DNA of 64,000 nt from Polynucleobacter paneuropaeus (lineage in GTDB: Bacteria; Pseudomonadota; Gammaproteobacteria; Burkholderiales; Burkholderiaceae), in assembly GCF_003261235.1 (NCBI RefSeq), contig NZ_CP030085.1, positions 496,001-560,000 on the forward strand. The letters are read 5' to 3'. Both the position numbers and the translations under genes were made by a program. Every line of letters begins with the position of its first letter. Positions within the stretch are counted from its first letter, which is position 1. Shown here piece after piece: positions 34,220-42,993 of this stretch. The notes under the pieces were generated by a model. It saw only the letters and a list, made by a program, of their open reading frames with translations. It did not search any database and was not told the DNA's origin.

Positions 34220-35113
34220 TTACAGCTTAAGTTTTTCTTTGATGAGCGCCATTTGCTCTTGCGTGGCGATCTCACCAGCCAAGATAGCTGCATTTCTGGA
34301 CTTGAAATCACTCCCGCTCATTTGCTTGAGTTGGGGCTGTATCGCAATGTCAGCACTTTTTAATTCGTATTGATTGATGCTGTTCTGCATGATCGAAATC
34401 GTTTGTTGTAAGACTCCGAAGGTACCGCTAGCATCCTGATGCAATGGCTCGGAAGAGATATTGACTGCGATCACAACAGTGGCGCCCATCTGTCTGGCAT
34501 AACTCACCGGTACGGGGGCTACTAAACCACCATCCACATATTCTTTGCCATTAATTGTTGCTGGTTGGAAAACTCCGGGCACACTGCATGATGCACGGAC
34601 TGCTAAGCCGGTATTACCCGAACGAAAGAGCACACCTTTGCCAGTTTGTAATTCAGTGGCAACAATGCCGAGCGGCAGATTCATCTGCTCAATCATTTTG
34701 TTACGCACTTCACGATTGACCATTGCTTGCAAAGCTTCACCTTTAATCAAGCCTCCAAAACGCCCAGCAAAGGGTAACCCCCAATCTGCGATAGTGGCCT
34801 CATCTAAATTCAGAGCTAAGCGATTGAGATCATTGCCTGTTGCGCCCGAAGCGAGTAGGGCAGCAATCACGCTTCCAGCACTACTACCCACTACCAAATT
34901 GGGGCGGATGCCTTGGGCTTCTAGAGCCTTAATAACGCCGATATGGGCAAATCCCCTTGCTGCACCCGCACCTAGGACTAGGCCCAATACAGGCTTACGA
35001 GGCGTGAAAAGGCTGCAGGCTTCAAGGCTCAAACCGCCAGCCAGCGCCAGCCCCCAGCCTAAAAGCTGGCGGCGGGGAGTTGATGGGGGTAATTTGGGGG
35101 AAGCTTCTTGCAT
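34220..35113 (-). CDS. Patatin-like phospholipase, RssA-like lipoprotein
   Basis: The 297-residue protein has an N-terminal twin-arginine-like stretch (TPRRQLLGWG) and a lipobox L-E-A-C near residue 33. The patatin core has the oxyanion motif LGAGAARGFAHIG, the serine motif G-S-S-A-G near 80 and the catalytic Asp in DGGLVAPVPVS near 193. It would hydrolyse acyl chains of phospholipids at an envelope surface. RssA-like naming rests on domain similarity only. It converges on the NlpC-like gene with 15 bases between stops. Confidence 0.88.
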   Translation of the reverse strand: MQEASPKLPPSTPRRQLLGWGLALAGGLSLEACSLFTPRKPVLGLVLGAGAARGFAHIGVIKALEAQGIRPNLVVGSSAGSVIAALLASGATGNDLNRLALNLDEATIADWGLPFAGRFGGLIKGEALQAMVNREVRNKMIEQMNLPLGIVATELQTGKGVLFRSGNTGLAVRASCSVPGVFQPATINGKEYVDGGLVAPVPVSYARQMGATVVIAVNISSEPLHQDASGTFGVLQQTISIMQNSINQYELKSADIAIQPQLKQMSGSDFKSRNAAILAGEIATQEQMALIKEKLKL

Positions 35114-35137
35114 ATGGCTATTGTATTGAGCCTACCT

Positions 35138-35185
35138 TATAATGGCCTGACTGCTAAAAAAGATACCTAAAATACTCTTTAGCAG
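35138..35185 (+). promoter_or_regulatory. Promoter -10 and 5'-end hairpin of the scpB leader
   Basis: A TATAAT at 35138-35143 is followed by CTGCTAAA (35151-35158) and TTTAGCAG (35178-35185), an exact 8-base inverted repeat enclosing 19 bases. The repeat would form near the 5' end of a leader of about 160 bases before scpB. The -35 is weak (TGGCTA). A second small hairpin, CAGG/CCTG, lies near 35283-35296. No ORF with a ribosome-binding site was seen in the leader. Confidence 0.5.
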
Positions 35186-35309
35186 CCCCGGCGTCTCTTC
35201 TAACGAGAAATCCAGAGATTGATTGCCTGTTATACCGAGAGAACATCTCAAGCCCATTACTGAATTACTTTTTTAAGCCTACTCAGGTTTTGCCTGGTAG
35301 CCCGACTTT

Positions 35310-35990
35310 ATGGATGATCACAATAAACGCGTAATTGAAACTGCTCTCTTGTGCGCGCAAGAGCCACTCAGTGTTGCTGATCTCACGCGCCTATTTGTAG
35401 AGGATGTTTCCACTACTGAAATTAAAGAAGTCTTGGAAATCATTCAAGCCGAATGGCAAGACAAGGGTATGGAATTAGTGCATATTGCAACCGGCTGGCG
35501 TTTTCAGAGTCGCTTGTCAATGCGCGAGTATTTAGATCGCCTGACTCCAGAGAAGCCTCCTAAGTATTCTCGGGCTGTTATGGAAACTTTAGCCATCATC
35601 GCCTATCGTCAACCGGTGACACGTGGCGAGATTGAAGAGATTCGTGGCGTTGCTGTGAGCAGTAACGTCATGAAGCAATTAGAAGACCGTGGTTGGGTTG
35701 AAGTGATTGGCCATAAAGAAACTATTGGCCGTCCTGGCTTGTATGCCACAACCAAACAGTTCTTAGATGATCTGAGCTTAAGCAATTTACAAAGTCTGCC
35801 GATGTTGGAAGATGTAGCGCCAGCAGCCGAGGCAGTAGGTCAAGCGGTGATTGACTTCAATGTCGATAGTGCCACTGAAACTATTACTGAAATTGTTACA
35901 GAAGAAACCACGATTGAAATGGTGGAAGAGATCACCATCGAAATAACCGAAGAAAGCGATCCGTCAGACAATCCTGGCGAGCAAAAATAA
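35310..35990 (+). CDS. scpB: Segregation and condensation protein ScpB
   Basis: The 226-residue protein has the two winged-helix domains of ScpB over about residues 1-160, including PPKYSRAVMETLAIIAYRQPVTRGEIEEIRG near 75 to 105. A strongly acidic tail of about 60 residues (Glu/Thr-rich) follows. It acts with ScpA and SMC in chromosome condensation. No scpA is adjacent. rluB begins 7 bases later, the usual scpB-rluB pair. Confidence 0.95.
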   Translation: MDDHNKRVIETALLCAQEPLSVADLTRLFVEDVSTTEIKEVLEIIQAEWQDKGMELVHIATGWRFQSRLSMREYLDRLTPEKPPKYSRAVMETLAIIAYRQPVTRGEIEEIRGVAVSSNVMKQLEDRGWVEVIGHKETIGRPGLYATTKQFLDDLSLSNLQSLPMLEDVAPAAEAVGQAVIDFNVDSATETITEIVTEETTIEMVEEITIEITEESDPSDNPGEQK

Positions 35991-35996
35991 TTATTA

Positions 35997-37700
35997 ATGA
36001 CTAGCTCCAACGAAAACGATTCACCACCAGTAGTGCACCCACCTCAGACTGATGCAGCCCCATCCCCAGCGGAAGGTGCATCTGCCGAAGTACATGAGGG
36101 TGGCGAGCGTCGTCCTCGTAGACCTGGTAAACATCCCTTTAATAAGAAGCGTCCCTTCAATAAAGACAAGCCACGTCGAGAAGGTGGTGACTCAAGAGGT
36201 CCTCGTGAAGGCGGCGGTCAGCTTGCTAAATTAGCCCCTAATCCCGCTGAGAGCGAAGCCTTGTTTGCTTCTGTAGTTTCAGGTGAGTTTGATGCTGCTC
36301 TAGATGCTCCAGAAGTAGTCGAAGCAAAAAATCCTGATGGCTTTAATGAGAGCGAGATTTCGCATCAGACCGGTGCTGAGCGTCGTGCACAACGTGTTCG
36401 CCATGATGAAGATGCTGATGCTCCCACCGATGAAGAAATGAGTAGTTTGCAGTTTGCAAACGTCGATGAATTACCTTTAAGTTTGCGTGACGAGGTCTGG
36501 TCTGATTTAGATGGTCTAGATGACGAAGCTGACGATGAAGATACTGTTAAGCTACACAAAGTTTTGGCTGACGTGGGTATGGGTTCACGCCGCGACATGG
36601 AGGACTTGATTATTCAGGGTCGTGTTTCGGTAAATGGCTTGCCTGCACATATCGGTCAACGCATTGGACCTACTGATCAAGTTCGCATTAATGGTAAACA
36701 AGTCCATCGCAAGATTCAGACCAAACCACCGCGCGTGATTTTGTATCACAAGCCTTCTGGCGAAATCGTAAGTCAATCCGATCCCGAAGGACGTCCAACT
36801 GTATTTGATCGTTTACCAAAGCCACGCCAAGGCCGCTGGATTGCAGTTGGTCGCCTAGACTTTAATACTGAAGGCTTACTTCTCTTCACGACTTCCGGTG
36901 AGCTAGCCAATCGTTTAATGCATCCACGCTACGGTATCGAGCGTGAGTACGCTGTGCGCATTTTGGGTGAGCTCGGTCAAGAGTCGATGACGCAACTAAA
37001 AACTGGTATTCAACTAGATGATGGTCAAGCCCGCTTCTTGCGCTTAACTATGGGTGGTGGTGACGGCGCCAATCGTTGGTATCACGTTGCTTTAACCGAA
37101 GGCCGTAATCGTGAAGTGCGTCGCATGTTTGAAGCGGTTGGTCACACTGTGTCTCGTTTGCTGCGAACCCGTTATGGCATGTTCTTGTTGCCCCCACGAT
37201 TAAGACGCGGCAAATGGGAAGAGGTTCCTGCTGAAGGTGTTGCTTCACTCATGCGTTCCGCTGGGTTGAAAGTTCCTCAAGCTCAAGATAAAAGTCGCAA
37301 CCCCAACGGTAATGGCAATGGCCATCACCGGAATACTCAAGCGGGTGGTGATCACCAGCCAGATCCGATGCAAACTTCAGTCTCATATTGGGGTTCGCGC
37401 GATGCACTGACATTAGCCAGTGGCCATCATGGCCTAACACATCAAGGTAAAAATGGACAACCCAGCGGCGGTGGCGAAGGTCGCGGCCCGTTCCGTGGCA
37501 GAACGCAGGGCGGTAGGCCAGGCCAAGGCGGTCAGGGCCAAAATCGCAATAAGGCTAAAAAAGTCCATCACGGGCAGTCTGCATTTGTGACTGGTACTCC
37601 TCAAAGTCCTGGAAATGGACCGAAACGTAGTGCCCCTAAGGGTCGTAAGCCCTTTAATAAAGGCCCCAGAAAGCCCCGTAATCCAAGCGAAAGCTTCTGA
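35997..37700 (+). CDS. rluB: 23S rRNA pseudouridine synthase RluB with long disordered tails
   Basis: The 567-residue protein is much longer than the roughly 290 residues of E. coli RluB. Residues 1-185 are charged and low-complexity. An S4 domain (LHKVLADVGMGSRRDMEDLI) starts near 187. The RluB/RsuA catalytic domain follows, with GRLDFNTEGLLLF near 281 holding the catalytic Asp and NREVRRMFEAVGH near 370. The tail from 430 is Gly/Asn/Arg-rich. It makes pseudouridine 2605 in 23S rRNA. Such tails are frequent in Burkholderiales RluB. Confidence 0.92.
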   Translation: MTSSNENDSPPVVHPPQTDAAPSPAEGASAEVHEGGERRPRRPGKHPFNKKRPFNKDKPRREGGDSRGPREGGGQLAKLAPNPAESEALFASVVSGEFDAALDAPEVVEAKNPDGFNESEISHQTGAERRAQRVRHDEDADAPTDEEMSSLQFANVDELPLSLRDEVWSDLDGLDDEADDEDTVKLHKVLADVGMGSRRDMEDLIIQGRVSVNGLPAHIGQRIGPTDQVRINGKQVHRKIQTKPPRVILYHKPSGEIVSQSDPEGRPTVFDRLPKPRQGRWIAVGRLDFNTEGLLLFTTSGELANRLMHPRYGIEREYAVRILGELGQESMTQLKTGIQLDDGQARFLRLTMGGGDGANRWYHVALTEGRNREVRRMFEAVGHTVSRLLRTRYGMFLLPPRLRRGKWEEVPAEGVASLMRSAGLKVPQAQDKSRNPNGNGNGHHRNTQAGGDHQPDPMQTSVSYWGSRDALTLASGHHGLTHQGKNGQPSGGGEGRGPFRGRTQGGRPGQGGQGQNRNKAKKVHHGQSAFVTGTPQSPGNGPKRSAPKGRKPFNKGPRKPRNPSESF

Positions 37701-37727
37701 TTTCTATCGATTTTCTGTTAATTCGGC

Positions 37728-37733
37728 TATAAT
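37728..37733 (+). promoter_or_regulatory. -10 element of the rimP-nusA-infB transcript
   Basis: TATAAT lies in the context GGCTATAATCTTAG, closely resembling the tRNA-His promoter at 50068-50073 (AGCTATAATCTCAT). No good -35 stands 17 bases upstream. Transcription would start near 37740, giving a leader of about 150 bases. Confidence 0.55.
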
Positions 37734-37742
37734 CTTAGTCTG

Positions 37743-37764
37743 ACAGCGGATTACCGCTGTTTTT
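37743..37764 (+). terminator. Terminator-like hairpin at the 5' end of the rimP leader
   Basis: ACAGCGG (37743-37749) and CCGCTGT (37754-37760) form a 7-base stem with loop ATTA, followed by four T. It may end the scpB-rluB transcript. It also lies just downstream of the TATAAT, so transcripts from that promoter would carry it at their 5' end. Confidence 0.6.
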
Positions 37765-37790
37765 AGTTGGATCTAAGCAGTGTGTATTTC

Positions 37791-37820
37791 CCGGCTGATG
37801 TTGCGATCAACGTAGGCCGG
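37791..37820 (+). promoter_or_regulatory. Central stem-loop of the rimP leader
   Basis: Bases 37791-37803 pair with 37808-37820: twelve pairs, two of them G-U, with one G-A mismatch, around a CGAT loop. It stands between the 5' hairpin and the terminator immediately upstream of rimP. A regulatory role is inferred from position only. Confidence 0.45.
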
Positions 37821-37840
37821 CCTGTTCTGAATTCGAGAAT

Positions 37841-37865
37841 ATGGGCTTTGAAGCCCATTTTTTTT
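37841..37865 (+). terminator. Intrinsic terminator/attenuator directly before rimP
   Basis: ATGGGCTT (37841-37848) and AAGCCCAT (37851-37858) form a perfect inverted repeat followed by eight T (37858-37865). The rimP ribosome-binding site AAGGAG begins at 37880. A strong terminator within a leader, 25 bases before the first gene of an essential operon, suggests transcription attenuation. Confidence 0.8.
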
Positions 37866-37889
37866 GCCGATTCGGTATGAAGGAGTGAT

Positions 37890-38381
37890 GTGAGAGATCA
37901 GCAGATTATTTCTGCAGAGTTGCAAAACCTAGGTTACGCGCTAGTCGATATTGAGCGCGAAGCTGGGGGTTTGCTTCGCGTCACGATTGAAAACCCGGAT
38001 TACGAACGTTTGATTACGGTCGAGGATTGCGAAAAGGTAAGTCATCAGCTGAGCTATGCATTGCCGGTTGAAAACATTCCTTATGAGCGTCTGGAGATTT
38101 CTTCTCCAGGTCTTGATCGTCCCGTAAAGTCGGCTGAAGATTTTGTTCGCTTTGCTGGTCTGGAAGTGGATTTGAAGTTGCGTATTGCCGTAGGTAGTCG
38201 TAAGAATTTTCGTGGTGTGTTGCAAGGTTTGCTGAGTGGTGATATTCATTCGCCTGATGCCAAATTTGGTTTGATGTTTGAAGGCACCGACGGTGCTGAG
38301 TCGCAATTGGAGTTTTCATTAGCCGAGGTCGATAAGACTCGGTTGGTCCCTGTAATTGATTTCAAAGGAAGAAAGTCATGA
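37890..38381 (+). CDS. rimP: Ribosome maturation factor RimP
   Basis: The 163-residue protein has the RimP N-terminal domain (GYALVDIEREAGGLLRVTIE) and the signature ERLEISSPGLDRPVKSAEDF near residue 70. An SH3-like C-terminal domain follows. It assists 30S subunit maturation. The start is GTG after AAGGAGTGAT; the overlapping ATG at 37888 is followed at once by a stop. It overlaps nusA by 4 bases. Confidence 0.95.
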   Translation: MRDQQIISAELQNLGYALVDIEREAGGLLRVTIENPDYERLITVEDCEKVSHQLSYALPVENIPYERLEISSPGLDRPVKSAEDFVRFAGLEVDLKLRIAVGSRKNFRGVLQGLLSGDIHSPDAKFGLMFEGTDGAESQLEFSLAEVDKTRLVPVIDFKGRKS

Positions 38382-39859
38382 GCCGAGAAGTTCTCATGTT
38401 GGCAGACGCCCTAGCGCGTGAAAAGAACGTTGATCAAGCTATTGTGTTCGAGGCGCTAGAAATGGCGTTGGCATCGGCCACTAAGAAGCGCTATCCAAAC
38501 GAGGATGTAGATATTCGTGTTTCCATCGACCGTGAGTCTGGTGAATACGAAACCTTCCGTCGTTGGTTAGTCGTCCCTAATGAGGCTGGTCTACAAGAGC
38601 CAGATAAAGAGATTCTGCAATTCGAAGCCCAAGAGCAATTGGCTGACATGGAAGTCGGCGATTACATCGAAGAGCAAATTGAATCTTTGGCATTTGGACG
38701 CATCGGAGCACAAGCAGCTAAGCAAGTAATCTTGCAGCGTATTCGTGATGCTGAGCGCGAGCAGATTTTGAACGATTACTTAGAGCGTGGCGAAAAAGTC
38801 ATGACCGGTACCGTCAAGCGGGCAGATAAGAATGGCTTAATCATTGAATCTGGCCGAGTAGAGGCATTGCTGCGTCGTGATCAAATGATTCCTAAAGAGA
38901 ACCTTCGCTCTGGCGACCGGGTTCGTGCTTATATCCTCAAAGTGGATCGTGAAGCGCGGGGTCCACAGATCGAGTTATCCCGTACTTGCCCTGATTTCTT
39001 GATCAAGTTGTTCGAGAATGAAGTTCCTGAGATGGAACAGGGTTTACTGGAGATTAAGGGCGCTGCTCGTGATCCTGGTATCCGTGCCAAGATTGCCGTT
39101 GTCACCTATGACAAGCGTATTGATCCTATCGGTACTTGCGTTGGTGTCCGTGGTACTCGCGTCACCGCCGTACGTAATGAAGTTGCTGGTGAAGCCGTAG
39201 ATATCGTGTTGTGGTCAGAAGATCCAGCACAGTTTGTGATTGGCGCCTTGGCACCAGCTCAAGTCTCCTCTATCGTGGTTGATGAAGAGCGTCACGCTAT
39301 GGATGTAGTAGTTGATGAAGAAAACTTGGCAATTGCGATTGGCCGTAGCGGACAGAACGTGCGCTTAGCCAGTGATTTGACGGGTTGGCAAATCAATATC
39401 ATGACTCCAGAAGAGTCTGCTGAGAAAACAGAAAAAGAAGCTTCTTCAGTTCGTCAATTGTTTATGGACAAATTAGACGTTGACCAAGAAGTGGCTGATA
39501 TTTTGATTGAAGAAGGCTTTAATACTTTGGAAGAGGTTGCGTATGTTCCTCTTTCCGAGATGTTGGAAATCGACTCATTCGATGAAGATACTGTGAACGA
39601 GTTACGTACTCGTGCCCGCGACTCTTTATTGACTATGGAGTTAGCTAAAGAAGAGCGTATTGGTGAGGTTTCCCAAGACTTGCGTTCTTTAGATGGCATG
39701 ACTACTGAGTTGATTGCGAAGCTTGCAGATAATCAAGTACATACCCGTGACGACCTTGCTGAATTAGCTGTTGATGAGCTGGTTGAGGCGACACAAATTG
39801 ACGAAGAAACTGCGAAAGCGCTCATCATGAAAGCGCGTGAACATTGGTTTACTTCATAA
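38378..39859 (+). CDS. nusA: Transcription termination/antitermination factor NusA
   Basis: The 493-residue protein has full proteobacterial length. An N-terminal RNA polymerase-binding domain is followed by an S1 domain (about 135-200, GEKVMTGTVKRADKNGLIIE). KH domains contain DPIGTCVGVRGTRV near 250 and IAIGRSGQNVRLASDLTGW near 318. Two acidic C-terminal repeats follow from about 365. It modulates pausing, termination and antitermination, and could act on the leader of its own operon. SD and ATGA overlap with rimP are clear. Confidence 0.97.
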   Translation: MSREVLMLADALAREKNVDQAIVFEALEMALASATKKRYPNEDVDIRVSIDRESGEYETFRRWLVVPNEAGLQEPDKEILQFEAQEQLADMEVGDYIEEQIESLAFGRIGAQAAKQVILQRIRDAEREQILNDYLERGEKVMTGTVKRADKNGLIIESGRVEALLRRDQMIPKENLRSGDRVRAYILKVDREARGPQIELSRTCPDFLIKLFENEVPEMEQGLLEIKGAARDPGIRAKIAVVTYDKRIDPIGTCVGVRGTRVTAVRNEVAGEAVDIVLWSEDPAQFVIGALAPAQVSSIVVDEERHAMDVVVDEENLAIAIGRSGQNVRLASDLTGWQINIMTPEESAEKTEKEASSVRQLFMDKLDVDQEVADILIEEGFNTLEEVAYVPLSEMLEIDSFDEDTVNELRTRARDSLLTMELAKEERIGEVSQDLRSLDGMTTELIAKLADNQVHTRDDLAELAVDELVEATQIDEETAKALIMKAREHWFTS

Positions 39860-39872
39860 GAGGAAGCAGTGA

Positions 39873-42602
39873 ATGGCAACAACAGTAAAAGTACTCGCTA
39901 AGGAACTTAAACGGACCTCGACTGACCTTTTGGAGCAATTAAAGGCAGCGGGGATCGATAAGGGTTCTGAAGACGACAGCATTACCGAGAAGGATAAAAA
40001 AGTCCTGCTTGAGCATTTGCAAAAAGAGCACGGTAATGCCGATGCGGGGAGTCGTAAAAAGATTACTCTGATCAAGCGCGAGAACTCTGAGATTCGTCAG
40101 GCAGATTCTGCAGGGCGGACTCGTACCGTTCAAGTTGAGGTCCGTAAAAAGCGCGTTCTTGTTAAGGGTGGTGAGGCTGCTGCTGCCCCCGAAGCAGAAG
40201 TAGCTAAGCCTGTTAAGGCGGCTGTAGCCGCCAAGCCAATTCTGTCAGAGGAAGAATTAGAAAAACGCGCCGCTGAAGCAACTCGCCAAGCCGAACTCTT
40301 AGCTCGTCAAGAGGCAGAGATGAATGCAGCTGAAGAGGCGCGTCAGAAGGAAGTCGCCTCAGTTGAATCTGCTACCAAAACCGATGATGAAGCTGCAGTT
40401 GAAAAGAAACGCGCAACGGAAAAAGCTGCAAAAGATGTGGCCGCTTCTAAAGAAAAAGAACTTGCTGAAATTCGGGTTCGTCGCGCTGCTGCTGAGGCAG
40501 AAGCCTTAGCGATTCGCGACATGATGAGTGCGCCTGCTCGTGTCTTGAAGGCGCCAAGCGAAACTGCTGCGGAAGAGGCTAAAAAAGGAACACTCCATAA
40601 GCCCGCTAAAGTTGAAGGTGCTGAGGATAAGAAGAAAGCCGTAAAGGTTGGCGGTAAGACCATTAAGTCCTCCGAGACTTCATCCACATGGCAAGAAGAG
40701 GGCGCTAAACGTCCTGGCGGTCTGAAAACTCGCGGTGATTCTTCGGGTGGTGTTGGTGGTTGGCGCTCAGGCGGTGGTCGCAAGAAACAACGTCAAATTG
40801 CTGAGGCTAATGTCGATACCAATTTCCAGGTTCCGACTGAGCCAGTGGTTCGTGATGTACATGTTCCTGAAACCATTACCGTTGCTGAACTAGCGCACGC
40901 AATGGCTGTCAAGAGTGCTGAAGTAATCAAGCTATTAATGGGTATGGGCCAGATGGTCACCATTAATCAAGTGCTCGATCAAGATACTGCAATGATCATC
41001 GTTGAGGAGATGGGGCATACAGCCCATGCTGCTAAGCTTGATGATCCTGATTTGGATATCGGTGCCGAACCCCACGATGCTGAGTTATTGCCACGCCCAC
41101 CAGTTGTTACGGTGATGGGTCACGTTGACCACGGTAAAACTTCTTTGCTCGACAAAATTCGTTTAGCAAAAGTAGCCTCCGGTGAAGCGGGTGGTATTAC
41201 TCAACACATTGGCGCCTACCATGTGGAAACCCCACGCGGCATGATTACATTCTTAGATACCCCAGGTCACGAAGCGTTTACGGCGATGCGAGCCCGTGGT
41301 GCAAAAGCGACTGATATTGTGATTCTGGTAGTGGCTGCTGATGACGGTGTCATGCCACAGACTAAAGAAGCGATTCACCATGCGCTTGCTGCAGGTGTAC
41401 CCATTGTTGTTGCGATTAACAAGATTGATAAACCTGAAGCCAATCCAGAGCGCGTCAAAACCGAATTGGTCGCTGAGCAGGTTGTGCCAGAAGAGTATGG
41501 TGGCGATGTACCGTTTATTCCAGTCTCTGCAAAAACTGGTGTTGGTATCGACGAACTCCTCGAGAACGTTCTTCTCCAAGCAGAAGTTCTGGAACTCAAG
41601 GCACCTAAAGACGCTCCAGCACAAGGCCTCGTTATTGAAGCTCGCTTAGATAAAGGTAAGGGACCAGTCGCAACCATTTTGGTTCAGTCGGGCACCCTCA
41701 AACGTGGCGATATGCTCTTGGCAGGTTCAAGTTTTGGTCGCGTTCGTGCAATGTTGGATGAGAATGGAAAACCTTGTAATGAGGCAGGCCCATCAATTCC
41801 AGTAGAAATTCAAGGTTTATCCGAGGTTCCAGCAGCTGGTGAGTCAGTGCAAGTTGTACCAGATGAGCGTAAGGCTCGTGAGATTGCGCTCTTCCGTCAA
41901 GGTAAGTTCCGTGACGTGAAGTTGGCTAAACAGCAAGCAGTCAAACTCGAAACCATGATGGAAAATATGGAAGAGGGCGCAGTTGAAGCGAAGCTCTTGC
42001 CATTGATCATCAAGGCTGATGTACAAGGTTCACAAGAAGCACTCTCACAGTCCTTGCAGAAACTCTCTACCCCTGAAGTGAAGGTTCAAATCGTTCACGC
42101 TGGCGTAGGTGGTATCACTGAAACTGACGTGAACTTGGCTGTAGCTTCTAAGGCTGTCATTATTGGCTTTAACTCCCGCGCAGATGCTGCTGCTCGTAAG
42201 CTGGCAGAGAACAATGGCGTAGATATTCGTTATCACAACATCATTTATGACGCAGTAGACGAAGTCAAAGCAGCCTTGAGTGGTATGTTGACTCCAGATA
42301 AGAAAGAAGAAATCATAGGTCTTGTTGAGATTCGTCAAGTCTTCTTGGTATCTAAAGTCGGCGCGATCGCGGGTTGCTTGGTTGTTGACGGCGTTGTAAA
42401 ACGCACTTCCAGTGTCCGCCTCTTACGTGACAACGTGGTTGTTTGGTCTGGTGAATTGGATTCGCTCAAGCGTTTCAAAGATGATGCTAAAGAAGTGCGT
42501 GCCGGTGTTGAGTGTGGCTTGTCATTAAAAGGCTATAACGACATTAAGGAAGGCGATCAGTTAGAGGTATTCGAAGTGACTGAAGTCGCTAGAAGCCTCT
42601 AA
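39873..42602 (+). CDS. infB: Translation initiation factor IF-2
   Basis: The 909-residue protein starts with the IF2 N-terminal module (TTVKVLAKELKRTSTDLLEQL). A long Ala/Glu/Lys-rich region (about 75-300) follows. The G domain has GHVDHGKTS near residue 415, DTPGHEAF near 461 and NKIDKPEAN near 515. Domains II-IV follow and the protein ends FEVTEVARSL. It brings initiator tRNA to the 30S subunit. Internal ATGs may give shorter isoforms as in E. coli; this was not resolved. Confidence 0.97.
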   Translation: MATTVKVLAKELKRTSTDLLEQLKAAGIDKGSEDDSITEKDKKVLLEHLQKEHGNADAGSRKKITLIKRENSEIRQADSAGRTRTVQVEVRKKRVLVKGGEAAAAPEAEVAKPVKAAVAAKPILSEEELEKRAAEATRQAELLARQEAEMNAAEEARQKEVASVESATKTDDEAAVEKKRATEKAAKDVAASKEKELAEIRVRRAAAEAEALAIRDMMSAPARVLKAPSETAAEEAKKGTLHKPAKVEGAEDKKKAVKVGGKTIKSSETSSTWQEEGAKRPGGLKTRGDSSGGVGGWRSGGGRKKQRQIAEANVDTNFQVPTEPVVRDVHVPETITVAELAHAMAVKSAEVIKLLMGMGQMVTINQVLDQDTAMIIVEEMGHTAHAAKLDDPDLDIGAEPHDAELLPRPPVVTVMGHVDHGKTSLLDKIRLAKVASGEAGGITQHIGAYHVETPRGMITFLDTPGHEAFTAMRARGAKATDIVILVVAADDGVMPQTKEAIHHALAAGVPIVVAINKIDKPEANPERVKTELVAEQVVPEEYGGDVPFIPVSAKTGVGIDELLENVLLQAEVLELKAPKDAPAQGLVIEARLDKGKGPVATILVQSGTLKRGDMLLAGSSFGRVRAMLDENGKPCNEAGPSIPVEIQGLSEVPAAGESVQVVPDERKAREIALFRQGKFRDVKLAKQQAVKLETMMENMEEGAVEAKLLPLIIKADVQGSQEALSQSLQKLSTPEVKVQIVHAGVGGITETDVNLAVASKAVIIGFNSRADAAARKLAENNGVDIRYHNIIYDAVDEVKAALSGMLTPDKKEEIIGLVEIRQVFLVSKVGAIAGCLVVDGVVKRTSSVRLLRDNVVVWSGELDSLKRFKDDAKEVRAGVECGLSLKGYNDIKEGDQLEVFEVTEVARSL

Positions 42603-42620
42603 GCAAATCGCCAAGTTCTT

Positions 42621-42989
42621 ATGCATAAAGCTAGCCCCCATCGTAACCAGCGCCTTGCCGATCAAATTCAGCGAGACCTGGCCGAGCTGATTCCAAGAGA
42701 GTTGCGCAATCCAAGCTTAGGTTTAATTACACTGCAAAGCATTGAGCTCTCTCCTGATTTAGCCCACGCTAAGGTTTTCTTTACCGTGTTGGGCGCTGAG
42801 CCTGATCATGCCTTACAGGCTTTGCAAGAAAAAGCAGGTTACTTACATTCTTTATTGTTTAAGCGTTTGCATATTCATACCGTACCAACCTTGCATTTCC
42901 ATTACGATAATTCTGTTGAGCACGGTATTGAGATGTCCAAACTGATTGATCAAGCAGTGGATAGTGATCATCGGGATGAAACTAAGTAA
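42621..42989 (+). CDS. rbfA: 30S ribosome-binding factor RbfA
   Basis: The 122-residue protein has the KH-like RbfA fold: NQRLADQIQRDLAELIPREL at the N-terminus and HFHYDNSVEHGIEMSKLID near the C-terminus. It supports processing of 16S rRNA and 30S maturation, especially at low temperature. It sits 18 bases after infB in the standard order. Confidence 0.96.
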   Translation: MHKASPHRNQRLADQIQRDLAELIPRELRNPSLGLITLQSIELSPDLAHAKVFFTVLGAEPDHALQALQEKAGYLHSLLFKRLHIHTVPTLHFHYDNSVEHGIEMSKLIDQAVDSDHRDETK

Positions 42990-42993
42990 TCCT

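Noticed and set aside
34545..35129. A 194-codon plus-strand open frame opposite the patatin gene
   Set aside because: It is an antisense shadow with Pro/Arg/Ala-rich translation; the patatin lipoprotein on the minus strand has clear catalytic motifs.
40343..40783. A 146-codon minus-strand open frame inside infB
   Set aside because: It lies opposite the low-complexity Ala/Glu/Lys region of IF-2, whose codon pattern opens the reverse frame. No start signal or domain.
42946..42993. Upstream start of truB at 42946
   Set aside because: It would overlap rbfA by more than 40 bases and adds residues unlike TruB. The ATG at 42994 fits the family.
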